This document shows, in pieces, positions 15,803 to 24,184 of a stretch of 64,000 bases of DNA. Within the stretch, counting starts at the first letter, position 1, and each line of letters starts with the position of its first letter. The notes beneath the pieces were generated by a model. It saw only the letters and a list, made by a program, of their open reading frames with translations. It did no database searches and was not told where the DNA came from. The stretch comes from Streptomyces venezuelae (GTDB taxonomy: Bacteria > Actinomycetota > Actinomycetes > Streptomycetales > Streptomycetaceae). Where the stretch lies: NCBI RefSeq assembly GCF_008642335.1, contig NZ_CP029191.1:6944001-7008000 (forward strand). Reading direction: 5' to 3'. The translations under genes were made by a program, and so were the position numbers.

Positions 15803-15837
15803 GGCAGTAATATTTCACATGGCACTGACGGTGCCAA
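15803..15837 (-). promoter_or_regulatory. Promoter of the hydroxyproline operon with palindromic operator
   Basis: Reading the minus strand: TTGGCA at 15837-15832, a 17-base spacer, AATATT at 15814-15809, then six bases to the GTG start. This matches a housekeeping promoter driving a leaderless transcript. A palindrome TGGCAC-N5-GTGCCA at 15820-15836 overlaps the -35 box and most of the spacer, a position suited to repression. Confidence 0.6.
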
Positions 15838-15878
15838 GGGGGCGTGCGCACAAGGGAATTGCGGGACGGGACAGCGTC

Positions 15879-16661
15879 TCAGGCGCGGCGGTGATGCGTC
15901 CCGGGCGTGTACCCGTACGCCCTGCGGAACACGTCGATGAACGCGCTGGTCGACGACCATCCGCAGCGGTGCGCGACCGCCGTGACGGGCGTGCCGTCGG
16001 CCAGCATGCGCAGGGCGTGGTAGAGCCGCAGCTGGGTGCGCCACTGCGGGAACGTCATGCCGAGCTCGCGGCGGAAGAGACGGCTCAGGGTGCGTTCGCC
16101 CGCTCCCGCCGCGGCGGCGAGTGCGGCGAGGCTCCGCGGATCCGCGGGGTCGTCGTGCAGCTGGTCGCAGACGGCGGCGAGGCGCGGGTCCGAGGGCGTG
16201 GGCAGCTGCACGGGCTGCTGGGGCGACGCACGCAGCTGGTCGAGGAGCACGGCGCGCAGCCGTCGGCGTTCCGGGGAGTCGTCCTCCGGGTCCCGGGTGT
16301 GGGCGAGGATCAGTTCGCGCAGGAGCGGGCCGACGGAGAGCACGGTCGGGGCGTCGAGGCCGAGCGGGTTCGTGCCCGCGGGCAGACCGACCAGGTGCAG
16401 GGCCAGGTGGCCGTGGGCGCGGTGGGCGTGGACGCAGCCGGCGGGGACCCAGATGGCGCGGGTGCCGGGCGCGAACCAGGTGCCCGCGTCGGTGGTCACG
16501 GCCACGACGCCGGAGCCCGCGTAGACGATCTGGTGGTCGTCGTGGCGGTGGGGGTCGATGCACTCGCCGGGGGAGAGTTCCCGGATGGCGGTCGGCGCTT
16601 CGGGGGTGTGACGGATCGTCCGGCCGACTGCGTGGCGGAAGGTGTGGCGGGTTTTCGGCAC
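15879..16661 (-). CDS. AraC family transcriptional regulator
   Basis: A 260-residue AraC-type regulator. The N-terminal cupin has HRHDDHQIVYAGSG and CVHAHRAHG; the C-terminal double helix-turn-helix covers about residues 165-255, with LAALAAAAGAGERTLSRLFRR and VAHRCGWSSTSAFIDVFRR. It lies between the hydroxyproline operon and a divergently transcribed MFS gene (55-base gap), and AraC/cupin regulators of this shape usually control the adjacent transporter. Its stop is 76 bases from the lhpB start, so it is not obviously part of the lhp operon. Confidence 0.85.
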   Translation of the reverse strand: MPKTRHTFRHAVGRTIRHTPEAPTAIRELSPGECIDPHRHDDHQIVYAGSGVVAVTTDAGTWFAPGTRAIWVPAGCVHAHRAHGHLALHLVGLPAGTNPLGLDAPTVLSVGPLLRELILAHTRDPEDDSPERRRLRAVLLDQLRASPQQPVQLPTPSDPRLAAVCDQLHDDPADPRSLAALAAAAGAGERTLSRLFRRELGMTFPQWRTQLRLYHALRMLADGTPVTAVAHRCGWSSTSAFIDVFRRAYGYTPGTHHRRA

Positions 16662-16715
16662 AGGTTGGCACTTTATCGGAAGCGGGCCAGGGTGGCGCGT
16701 GGCGACGATGAGCCG

Positions 16716-17933
16716 GTGTCCATCCGAACGAAAGCCCCGTCAGCCGCTGCCGCCGCACCCTCGACCCCCCGCCGACGGCCCATCACCCTCCTCGCGCTGA
16801 GTCACGCCTGCGTGGACGTCTATCAGGGCGCCGTCGCAGCCCTCGTGCCGTTCTTCGTCGCCGAGCGCGCCTACAGCTACGCCGCCGCGTCCGGCATCGT
16901 GCTCGCCGCCTCCCTGCTCTCCTCCGTCGTCCAGCCCCTGTTCGGGGCGCTCACCGACAAGTGGGCCATGCCGTGGCTGCTGCCGGTGAGCACGCTGGTG
17001 GGCGGCGCCGGAGTCGCGCTCGCGGGGGTCGGCGGGAGCTACGCGGTGACGCTGCTGGTCGTCGCCGTGTCCGGCATCGGTGTCGCCGCGTACCATCCGG
17101 AGGCCGCGCGCGTGGCCCGGCGGGCGAGCCGGGGGAGCCACACCGCGATGAGCTGGTTCTCGCTCGGCGGCAACGTCGGCTTCGCGACCGCGCCCCTGCT
17201 GGTCTCCGCCGTCGTCGCCACGGGCGGCCTGCGCACGTCGCCACTCCTGGTCGTGCCCGCCCTCGCGGGAGCGGTGCTGTGCGTGGCGGCGCTGCGGGTT
17301 CTCAGGACAGGAGTCGCAGCGGACCCGAAGTCGGCGTCCCCTGGCGGGAATTCGGTGCCCGCCGCGGACGACTGGCCCTCGTTCCTCAAGCTGTCCGGCG
17401 CCATCGTCTGTCGCTCGATCGTCTTCACCGGGCTGAGCACGTTCATCGCGCTGTACGTCCGGGAGCGCATCGGAGGGGGCGAAGTCGCGGGCACCGCCGC
17501 CCTGTTCGTGCTGTATGTCGGCGGCGCGGTCGGGACCGTCGCGGGCGGGCGGCTCGCCGCACGCCACGGCCGGCTCCCGGTCGTCCGGTGGTCGTACGCC
17601 CTCACGGTCCTCGCGGTGGCCGGGGTCGTCCTCGTCCCGGGCCCGGTGCTCTGTGTCTTCGTCGCCCTCACCTCGGCCGGCCTCTACGTACCGTTCTCCC
17701 TGCACATCACCCTCGGGCAGGACTACCTGCCGCGGCGCATGGGCACCGCGAGCGGTGTCACCCTGGGGCTGACCGTGAGCATCGGGGGCCTCGCGAGCCC
17801 GGTGATCGGGGCCGTCGCGGACGCAGCCTCCCTGCGGACGGCGCTCACGCCGCTGATCGTGTTGCCCGCGCTCGGCTGGCTCCTTCTGCGCACACTGCGC
17901 GAACCGGACCCCGCCGACAGCAACAGGGCCTGA
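16716..17933 (+). CDS. MFS transporter, fosmidomycin-resistance-like
   Basis: A 405-residue 12-helix MFS protein. SHACVDVYQGAVAALVPFF near residue 28 and the loop GALTDKW resemble the Fsr (fosmidomycin resistance) branch; later VAAYHPEAARVAR and LGGNVGFATAPLLV also match that branch. The start is uncertain: GTG at 16716 or GTG at 16692; neither has a good Shine-Dalgarno site. Divergent from the AraC gene, so probably controlled by it. Drug efflux is the family role; uptake or export of a collagen-derived compound is only a possibility from context. Confidence 0.8.
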   Translation: MSIRTKAPSAAAAAPSTPRRRPITLLALSHACVDVYQGAVAALVPFFVAERAYSYAAASGIVLAASLLSSVVQPLFGALTDKWAMPWLLPVSTLVGGAGVALAGVGGSYAVTLLVVAVSGIGVAAYHPEAARVARRASRGSHTAMSWFSLGGNVGFATAPLLVSAVVATGGLRTSPLLVVPALAGAVLCVAALRVLRTGVAADPKSASPGGNSVPAADDWPSFLKLSGAIVCRSIVFTGLSTFIALYVRERIGGGEVAGTAALFVLYVGGAVGTVAGGRLAARHGRLPVVRWSYALTVLAVAGVVLVPGPVLCVFVALTSAGLYVPFSLHITLGQDYLPRRMGTASGVTLGLTVSIGGLASPVIGAVADAASLRTALTPLIVLPALGWLLLRTLREPDPADSNRA

Positions 17934-17968
17934 ACTCCGAGCAGTTGGTGGCTCCTGAGGGGTTGTCA

Positions 17969-17987
17969 GTGCAATATCACATTACTA
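17969..17987 (+). promoter_or_regulatory. Operator-like element upstream of the collagenase gene
   Basis: GTGCAATATCACATTACTA matches the element before the GntR gene (10265-10283) at 14 of 19 positions, with the mismatches mostly A/G or C/T exchanges. It ends 61 bases before the collagenase start. It is a candidate second target of the hydroxyproline-operon GntR regulator. Confidence 0.35.
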
Positions 17988-18048
17988 CGTTACGCATCAC
18001 ATGACGCAGTGGCAGCACCTCAGCCCCCACCTCCCACAGGAGCCATCG

Positions 18049-20397
18049 GTGTCCCAGAAGTCCCAGATACGTCTACGCACCCTGCGCAGATCCGTGCTCG
18101 CCGGCGCGATAGCGGCGACCCTCTGCGCCTCGGCCGTCCAGGTCGGTCACGCGGCCGAGCCCCCGGTAACCACGGGGAAGACCCGCAGCGCCACCGCTCC
18201 GGCCGCCCCGAACCCCCAGGACGTGGTCGACCGCCGGGCGAAGGCCCCGAAGCCGGGCGCCCACGAGATCCCGGCGCCCGGCGGGGGCGGGGGCGGACTC
18301 AAGGACGGCCGCATCCCCGGCCCCCGCACGCCCAAGCCGAAAGCGAAGCAGCAGGCGAGCTCCGCGAAGGCCGTGCCCTGCACCCTCGACGGCGTCACCG
18401 GACTCTCGCCCGACCGGTTCGCCGACTTCCTCGCCGACCCCGCCGTCACCGCGGACGGCTGTCTCCGCACCCTCGTCTGGACGTGGGACGCGCGGCTCGC
18501 CCCCGTCATGTCGGACGCGCACGTCCAGGCCGTCTCCCGCCGCATCGCGGGGCTCGCGGCCGCCCACGACGGCAAGAACGGCAGCAATCTCCTGGAGCTG
18601 CTCACGTACCTCCACGCCGTCGCCTACCAGGACTTCTCGCACGACGAGATCGACGTCACCGACGCGCCGACCGTGGACGCCATGCGGCGCGCCGTCGACG
18701 CCTTCGGATCCGCCCCCCGCACCTTCGACGTGACCCGCAGCAATGCCGAGTCGCTGCGCGAGGCGCTCTACGCCGCGAGCGCGCCCGGCCTGCGGCAGCA
18801 CCAACTCCCGCTGGTCAAGCGCGTGCTGACCACCATGGACGCCAAGCACCCCGGCACCGCCAAGGACACCGCGTGGGCCGGCTCCGCGCTCGCCGCGCTC
18901 TCCCTGAGCTATCTCGGCGTGTACCCCGGCAACCGGGACGCCGCCTTCCACGCCGCGGTGAAGGCGGACCCCTCCTACCGCGCCGCCTTCAAGGCCTTCG
19001 GCGGGTACACCCACCTCAAGGGCACCGCCAACGCCTGGGTGGTGCGCGACGCGCTGAGCGAGTACGGCAGGTTCGGGCAGATCGACGGGCTCACGAGCGA
19101 GATCGTCACCGGGCTCGGCGGGCTCGTGGACGTCGTCGTCCGCAACTTCGGTGAGGGCAGCGCCCCCTGGGCGAAGGTCGCCACCTGGCTGAACGAGTTC
19201 GGCGCCTGCGCTCCGTACAAGGTGTGCAAGGCCGACATCGAGCGTCGCCTCTTCCCGCAGACCTATACGTACGACAAGGGCGGCATGAAGGTCCGCACGG
19301 CGCTCGACCGGTCCACCGTCGACCAGCTCTACTACGCGAGCAAGCAGGTCAAGGCGCAGTTCCACCGGGTCGTCGGCACCGAGGAGCCGCTGAAGGGCGA
19401 CCCCAACACGACACTGACGACGGTTCTCTACGCGTCGCGCGCCGACTACGAGAACTACCACCCCCTGCTCACCGGCATGGACACGAACAACGGCGGCGTC
19501 TACATCGAGCGCGGTGCGACCTTCTACACCTACCAGCGGCGCGTCCCGCAGGACTCCACGCTGACGCTGGAGGAGCTCTTCCGCCACGAGTACACGCACT
19601 ACCTCAACGGCCGCTGGGCCGTGCCCGGCTTCTTCGGCGAGGGACCCTGGTACCAGGGCGACCGGACGACCGCGATGGACGAGGGCACCGCCGAGTTCTT
19701 CGACGGCGCCACCCGCGACGACGGCATCAAGGCCCGCAAGTCACTGGTGCAGGGCATCATCGACGACACGGCCAACGGCGGCCCGCGCATGACGGTCGAT
19801 CAGCTCCTGCACGCCACGTACGACGGAGACGGCTTCCGCTTCTACGACTACGCGGGCACGTTCTTCGAGTTCCTGTGGACCGAACGCCCCGGGCTGCTCA
19901 AGGAGATGTACGGCTATCTGCGGGCCGACGACCCGGCGCGCTTCGACGCCTGGCGCGACCGGCTCGGCAAGGACGGCGGCCTGCAGAGCCGATACGACGC
20001 CTTCCTCGACAAGCAGATCGCGCACGTCGACGACCTCTTCGTGCCCGACACGACGTACGTGCCGGTCGCTGAGCTCCGCGACACCACCGCCGACCAGGTC
20101 CGCACCTCCATCGCGGCGACGACGGGCATCACGCCCGACTGCCGCTCGAACGGTGCGCCGGAGCGGCCCAGGTACACCTGCACGGGCCGCATCACCGCGA
20201 ACCTCGGCGCGTCCGGAGACCCCGACGCCGTGTTCAAGGACATGTCGGAGACCGTGGACTACTTCCTCCTCGAACGGTCCACGGCGGGCGACAACAACCT
20301 GGCCGACATGAACTGCTCGTTCGGCAAGGTCGACATCTGGTCCGACGGCCGCGCAGGCAGCGCGGACTTCAGCTGCGAGGGGCCGCTGAAGGGGTGA
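18049..20397 (+). CDS. Secreted collagenase (peptidase family M9)
   Basis: A 782-residue secreted zinc metalloprotease that degrades collagen. The signal peptide is RRSVLAGAIAATLCASAV ending near Ala residues around position 35. A long N-terminal activator-type region is followed by the catalytic domain: HEYTHYLNGRW with HEYTH at residues 513-517, then a downstream Glu in DEGTAEFF (about residue 549) as the third zinc ligand. A small Cys-containing C-terminal domain closes the protein; no PKD or PPC repeats are evident. Start GTG at 18049 is preferred over ATG at 18001 because AGGAG lies eight bases before it and it begins at the signal peptide. The neighbouring hydroxyproline operon could consume the product. 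Its 3' end overlaps the convergent GH3 gene by 29 bases. Confidence 0.92.
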   Translation: MSQKSQIRLRTLRRSVLAGAIAATLCASAVQVGHAAEPPVTTGKTRSATAPAAPNPQDVVDRRAKAPKPGAHEIPAPGGGGGGLKDGRIPGPRTPKPKAKQQASSAKAVPCTLDGVTGLSPDRFADFLADPAVTADGCLRTLVWTWDARLAPVMSDAHVQAVSRRIAGLAAAHDGKNGSNLLELLTYLHAVAYQDFSHDEIDVTDAPTVDAMRRAVDAFGSAPRTFDVTRSNAESLREALYAASAPGLRQHQLPLVKRVLTTMDAKHPGTAKDTAWAGSALAALSLSYLGVYPGNRDAAFHAAVKADPSYRAAFKAFGGYTHLKGTANAWVVRDALSEYGRFGQIDGLTSEIVTGLGGLVDVVVRNFGEGSAPWAKVATWLNEFGACAPYKVCKADIERRLFPQTYTYDKGGMKVRTALDRSTVDQLYYASKQVKAQFHRVVGTEEPLKGDPNTTLTTVLYASRADYENYHPLLTGMDTNNGGVYIERGATFYTYQRRVPQDSTLTLEELFRHEYTHYLNGRWAVPGFFGEGPWYQGDRTTAMDEGTAEFFDGATRDDGIKARKSLVQGIIDDTANGGPRMTVDQLLHATYDGDGFRFYDYAGTFFEFLWTERPGLLKEMYGYLRADDPARFDAWRDRLGKDGGLQSRYDAFLDKQIAHVDDLFVPDTTYVPVAELRDTTADQVRTSIAATTGITPDCRSNGAPERPRYTCTGRITANLGASGDPDAVFKDMSETVDYFLLERSTAGDNNLADMNCSFGKVDIWSDGRAGSADFSCEGPLKG

Positions 20398-21913
20398 GAC
20401 CCCCGCCCGCGAGCAGTTCCGCCGCCGCGATGCCCGAGACACGGGTCGCGCCGTGGGTGATCAGGCGGGTGGCGCCGAGCGCGTCGCCCCCCGGAACGCC
20501 CATCTCGACGACCAGGGCATCGGGGCGGCACCGCAGGATGCGGTTGAGGGTGTCGGTCATCCAGCGGTGCCGGGCCGCGTCGCGGACCACGACCACCAGG
20601 GCGCGGCCCGTCGCCGGGGTCAGCACCTCGCTGTCCAGGAGGTCGCCCGCGTGGGTGAGGTCGGGCTCCGTGAGCCGCACGGACGTGGTGCCCGGGCGCA
20701 GGTCCCGCAGCGGTTCGGCGACGCCCCACGGGGTGTGGCCGTCGATGGCCAGGTTCATCGTGGGGGACAGCTCCACGACGTGCGGTACGCCCACGACGGG
20801 GAGCGACGCGTTCGCCGTGCCGGAGCGGTGGTGCACCCGCACGGCACGGCGGGCGGCGACCAGGCCGATGTCGGTGGGGCCCGCCGCGCGGTCGACGGCG
20901 CGGGACCGCTCGCCTGACCAGGCCGCGAACTCCCGTACGCGCCTGCTCGCCTCGACGAGCCGGGCCTCGGGCAGCGTACCGTCGATGACCGCCTTCACCA
21001 GGGCCGTGGAGAGCAGGTCGAACGTGGCCTCGTCGGCACTCTCGCCGCCCACGCACACCGCGTCCACACCGCCGGCCACCGCCTTCACGGTCGCGCCGTC
21101 GATGCCGTAGCGGTCGGTGACCGCGCCCATCTCGATGCCGTCGGTGACCAGGAGCCCGTCGAAGTTCAGCTCCCCGCGCAGCAGTTCCACCAGGATGCGG
21201 TGGCTGAGCGTCGCGGGCAGGTCCGGGTCGTAGGCGGGGGCGAGGAGGTGCGCGGTCATGACGGCGCGCACGCCCGCCTCCATCGCCGCGATGAACGGCG
21301 GCAGCGCGGTCAGCGCGATCTCCTCGGCGGAGCCCTTCACCTGGGGCAGGCCGTAGTGCGAGTCGACGACCGTGTCGCCGTGGCCGGGGAAGTGCTTGGC
21401 GCAGGCGGCGACACCCGCCTCCTGGAGGCCGCGGATCCAGGCGGCCGTGTGGCGGGAGACGACATCGGTGCGGGAGCCGAAGGAACGTACGCCGATCACC
21501 GGGTTGAGCGGGTTGGAGTTCACGTCGGCGCTCGGCGCGAAGTTGAGGGTGACGCCGGCGGCGTGCAGGTCGCGGCCGATGTCGTGGGCCACCCGCTCGG
21601 TCAGGTCGATGTCGTCGACGGCGCCGAGGGCGAGGTTGCCGGGGCGGGACGAGCCGGTCCACGCCTCCAGGCGGGTCACGTCGCCCGCCTCCTCGTCGAT
21701 GGCGACGATCAGGTCCGGGTTCTCCGCGCGCAGGTCCGCGGTGAGCCGGGCGACCTGGTCGGGCGTCTCGATGTTCCGTGCGAACAGGACGACGGAGCCC
21801 AGACCCTCGGCGATCCTGCGGCGCAGCCAGGCGGGGGCCGTGGTGCCTTCGAAGCCGGGCTGCAGCACGGAGTGTGCGAGGTGCTCCAGAGTCGGGTCAC
21901 TGCTCGGTGCCAT
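20369..21913 (-). CDS. GH3 beta-N-acetylhexosaminidase-like glycosidase
   Basis: A 514-residue glycoside hydrolase family 3 protein of the NagZ type. IDEEAGDVTRL, the phosphorylase/NagZ-type motif KHFPGHGDT, and the nucleophile region LLVTDGIEMGAV with the catalytic Asp are clear. A C-terminal alpha/beta domain follows. No signal peptide, so cytoplasmic action on chitin or cell-wall GlcNAc disaccharides is expected. ATG at 21913 is chosen because GGAGG lies eight bases upstream; an in-frame start at 22108 would add 65 residues without family likeness. A DasR-like operator lies 104 bases upstream, consistent with amino-sugar control. Confidence 0.88.
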   Translation of the reverse strand: MAPSSDPTLEHLAHSVLQPGFEGTTAPAWLRRRIAEGLGSVVLFARNIETPDQVARLTADLRAENPDLIVAIDEEAGDVTRLEAWTGSSRPGNLALGAVDDIDLTERVAHDIGRDLHAAGVTLNFAPSADVNSNPLNPVIGVRSFGSRTDVVSRHTAAWIRGLQEAGVAACAKHFPGHGDTVVDSHYGLPQVKGSAEEIALTALPPFIAAMEAGVRAVMTAHLLAPAYDPDLPATLSHRILVELLRGELNFDGLLVTDGIEMGAVTDRYGIDGATVKAVAGGVDAVCVGGESADEATFDLLSTALVKAVIDGTLPEARLVEASRRVREFAAWSGERSRAVDRAAGPTDIGLVAARRAVRVHHRSGTANASLPVVGVPHVVELSPTMNLAIDGHTPWGVAEPLRDLRPGTTSVRLTEPDLTHAGDLLDSEVLTPATGRALVVVVRDAARHRWMTDTLNRILRCRPDALVVEMGVPGGDALGATRLITHGATRVSGIAAAELLAGGGLTPSAAPRS

Positions 21914-22016
21914 GGCGCGACCTCCGAAGTTGCGGGTACATACGGTGGGTCCATATGTGAGATGTGTGGGGCACGAGGTGTGCGTGTGCACAGGGTGTGC
22001 GGCGGGGCTCCTGCTG

Positions 22017-22032
22017 ATTGGTCCAGGCCAAT
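22017..22032 (-). promoter_or_regulatory. DasR-responsive element (dre)-like operator
   Basis: ATTGGTCCAGGCCAAT is a 16-base near-perfect palindrome that matches the dre consensus ACTGGTCTAGACCAGT at 12 of 16 positions. It lies in the 260-base region between the divergent GH3 and alcohol-dehydrogenase genes. DasR represses GlcNAc and chitin genes in streptomycetes, which fits the GH3 gene. Confidence 0.65.
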
Positions 22033-22173
22033 CGGATAGTGGATATTGGCTCGTACCAAACCGGGCTGTCAAGGAGTCGGAACCGGTCGAGACGGGCGAA
22101 TCCACCATGACGGGGCGCGAGTTGGGGAATCCTTGGGACTTCCGCAGGTCGCATCCGCTGAGGGGAGCAAGTC

Positions 22174-23175
22174 ATGCGCAGGTACGAACTCGTCGGCAGG
22201 CGCGACATCCGGCTGGTCACCGACGTGGCGGTGCCGGAGCCCGGGCCTTCGGAGGTCCTGGTCCGCGTGCGGGCCTGCACGGTCTGCAACCGCAGCGACC
22301 TCGCCTACTTCCACTACTACGGACTGCGGGAGCACTGCTCCCAGGGCTGTTTCGGCCACGAGATCGCCGGGGTGGTCGAGGCGACAGGGGCGGGAGTGCG
22401 GCGTGTGGTGCCCGGGCAGCGCGTGTTCGTGCGCACCCCGCTCACCACCGGGTACGCCGAGTTCGCCCTGGCCCGCGAGATCTCCGTGGGCGCCCTGCCC
22501 GACGACGTGCCCTTCGAGCAGGGCGCGCTCCTGCAACTCCTGCCGCTCGCGGTGCACGCCACCCGCGGCGTCCGCCTCGGCGACCGCGTCGTGATCATCG
22601 GGCAGGGACCCGTCGGACAGATGGCGCTGCGGGTCGCGGTGGCGCGTGGCGCGGCCGAGATCGTCGCCGTCGACCTCGACGACTGGCGGCTCCAACGGTC
22701 CACCGCGGCGGGCGCGGACGCGGTGCGGCGCGTGGACGGAAGCGCCGCACAACTCGCCGCGGTGGGCGCGGACTTCGACGTCGCCGTCGACGCGGTCGGC
22801 ACCCCCACGACCCTCAACGCCTGCGTGGGACTCGTACGGCAGAACGGCCTCGTCGTCCTCCTCGGCACGCACCACGTCGACACGCACGTCACCGTCGACC
22901 TGGTCACCTGGGAACGCAAGGGCCTCAGGGTGCACAGCTCCGCGGAACCCCTCGACACCGCGCGCGCCGAAGCACTCGCCGTCGCCGAACGCCTCGCCCA
23001 CCGCCGCACCGACGCCCTGCGCCTGCCCGACCTCCACACGCACACGTACCCCCTCGACGAACTCCCCAAGGCCATGGAGCAGCTCTCCGCCAGCCGCGCC
23101 CTCTACCCCGACGCCGAACAGGCCCCCTACGACGGCCCGCCGCCCGAGACCCTGAAGGTCGCGATCGTGCCCTGA
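22174..23175 (+). CDS. Zinc-type medium-chain alcohol dehydrogenase
   Basis: A 333-residue MDR-family oxidoreductase. The GroES-like half has ACTVCNRSDL and CFGHEIAGVV (catalytic zinc Cys and His-Glu); the Rossmann half has VIIGQGPVGQMALRVA followed by the acidic VAVDLDD, indicating NAD preference. The structural-zinc lobe of four Cys is missing. Related enzymes oxidise polyols, cyclitols and threonine-like substrates. GGGG at 22160 precedes the ATG. It probably forms an operon with the Gfo/Idh/MocA gene 34 bases downstream, and both face the minus-strand radical SAM operon. Confidence 0.82.
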   Translation: MRRYELVGRRDIRLVTDVAVPEPGPSEVLVRVRACTVCNRSDLAYFHYYGLREHCSQGCFGHEIAGVVEATGAGVRRVVPGQRVFVRTPLTTGYAEFALAREISVGALPDDVPFEQGALLQLLPLAVHATRGVRLGDRVVIIGQGPVGQMALRVAVARGAAEIVAVDLDDWRLQRSTAAGADAVRRVDGSAAQLAAVGADFDVAVDAVGTPTTLNACVGLVRQNGLVVLLGTHHVDTHVTVDLVTWERKGLRVHSSAEPLDTARAEALAVAERLAHRRTDALRLPDLHTHTYPLDELPKAMEQLSASRALYPDAEQAPYDGPPPETLKVAIVP

Positions 23176-23209
23176 GCGGGGGAACCACCGTGATGTGGGG
23201 GACACCGTC

Positions 23210-24160
23210 GTGAAGTGGGGCATCGCCGGATACGGCGACATCGTGACGCGTCGCGTCCTGCCCGCCCTGCACGCCCTCGGCGAGGAACCCGTGGCCCTCT
23301 GGGGCCGCGACCCGCTCCGCGCCGCACGCACCGCGGAGCGCCATGGCGTCGCCAGGTCCGGTGCCGACGTCGACGTGCTCCTCGCCGGCGTCGACGCCGT
23401 GTACATCGCCACACCCGTCGTACGCCACGTGCCGCTCGCCCGCGCCGTCCTGGACGCGGACGTGCCCGTCCTGATCGAGAAGCCGCTCGCGGGCGGCCTC
23501 GGCACCGGGGGCACGCTCGACACGGCGGGCCGGTGCGCCGGGGTCGCCTACTACCGCAGGCTCGCGCCCGCCGTACGACGGCTGCGCGCGGTGCTCGACG
23601 GCTGGACGCCCGACGAGGTCGAGGTGCACTTCCGGTGTGCCTTCGCGCCCGGCCCCGACGACCCGATGCGGTGGCGCACCGACCCCGCCGTGTCCGGCGG
23701 CGGGGTCCTCGCGGACGCGGGAAGCCACCGGATCGACCTGCTGCTGCACCTGTTCGGGCGGCCCCACGAGCTGACCGCCCGGCTCGGCGACCGCTTCCCG
23801 CGCGGCGCGGAACGACGCGCCGAACTCACCCTGAGCTGGCCCGCCGGGCCGACGGCACACTGCCTCGTGGAGTGGGGCAACGGCCCCTCCGTGGACCGGT
23901 TTAGGCTGACGGGCCGCGGCCGCACGCTGACGCTCGCACCCCTCGACACGGGCCGTATCGACGCACCGCCGGACCCTCCGCTGCTGCTTCCCCCGCCCGC
24001 CAACCCCCATCAGCCCCTGCTCGCCGACTTCGCGGCCGCCGTGGCGACGGGGCGGGAGCCGGTGTGCCCGGTGGCGGAGGGCCGCCTCGTCGACGACGTG
24101 ATCGTGGCGGCGGAGCGGTCGGACGCGACAGGCGGGCGCCCGGTGCGGATATGGGGGTGA
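23210..24160 (+). CDS. Gfo/Idh/MocA family oxidoreductase
   Basis: A 316-residue NAD(P)-dependent dehydrogenase with the Rossmann motif GIAGYGDIVTRRVLPAL, the family signature VLIEKPLAG (catalytic Lys), and GGGVLADAGSHRIDLLLHLFG in the C-terminal domain. Start GTG at 23210 fits the Rossmann start and has GGGGG before it; GTG at 23195 is an alternative. Such enzymes oxidise or reduce sugars and cyclitols. It ends 24 bases from the convergent dioxygenase gene. Confidence 0.82.
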   Translation: MKWGIAGYGDIVTRRVLPALHALGEEPVALWGRDPLRAARTAERHGVARSGADVDVLLAGVDAVYIATPVVRHVPLARAVLDADVPVLIEKPLAGGLGTGGTLDTAGRCAGVAYYRRLAPAVRRLRAVLDGWTPDEVEVHFRCAFAPGPDDPMRWRTDPAVSGGGVLADAGSHRIDLLLHLFGRPHELTARLGDRFPRGAERRAELTLSWPAGPTAHCLVEWGNGPSVDRFRLTGRGRTLTLAPLDTGRIDAPPDPPLLLPPPANPHQPLLADFAAAVATGREPVCPVAEGRLVDDVIVAAERSDATGGRPVRIWG

Positions 24161-24184
24161 GCAGGGCGTGCGGGATGTGGCGGT

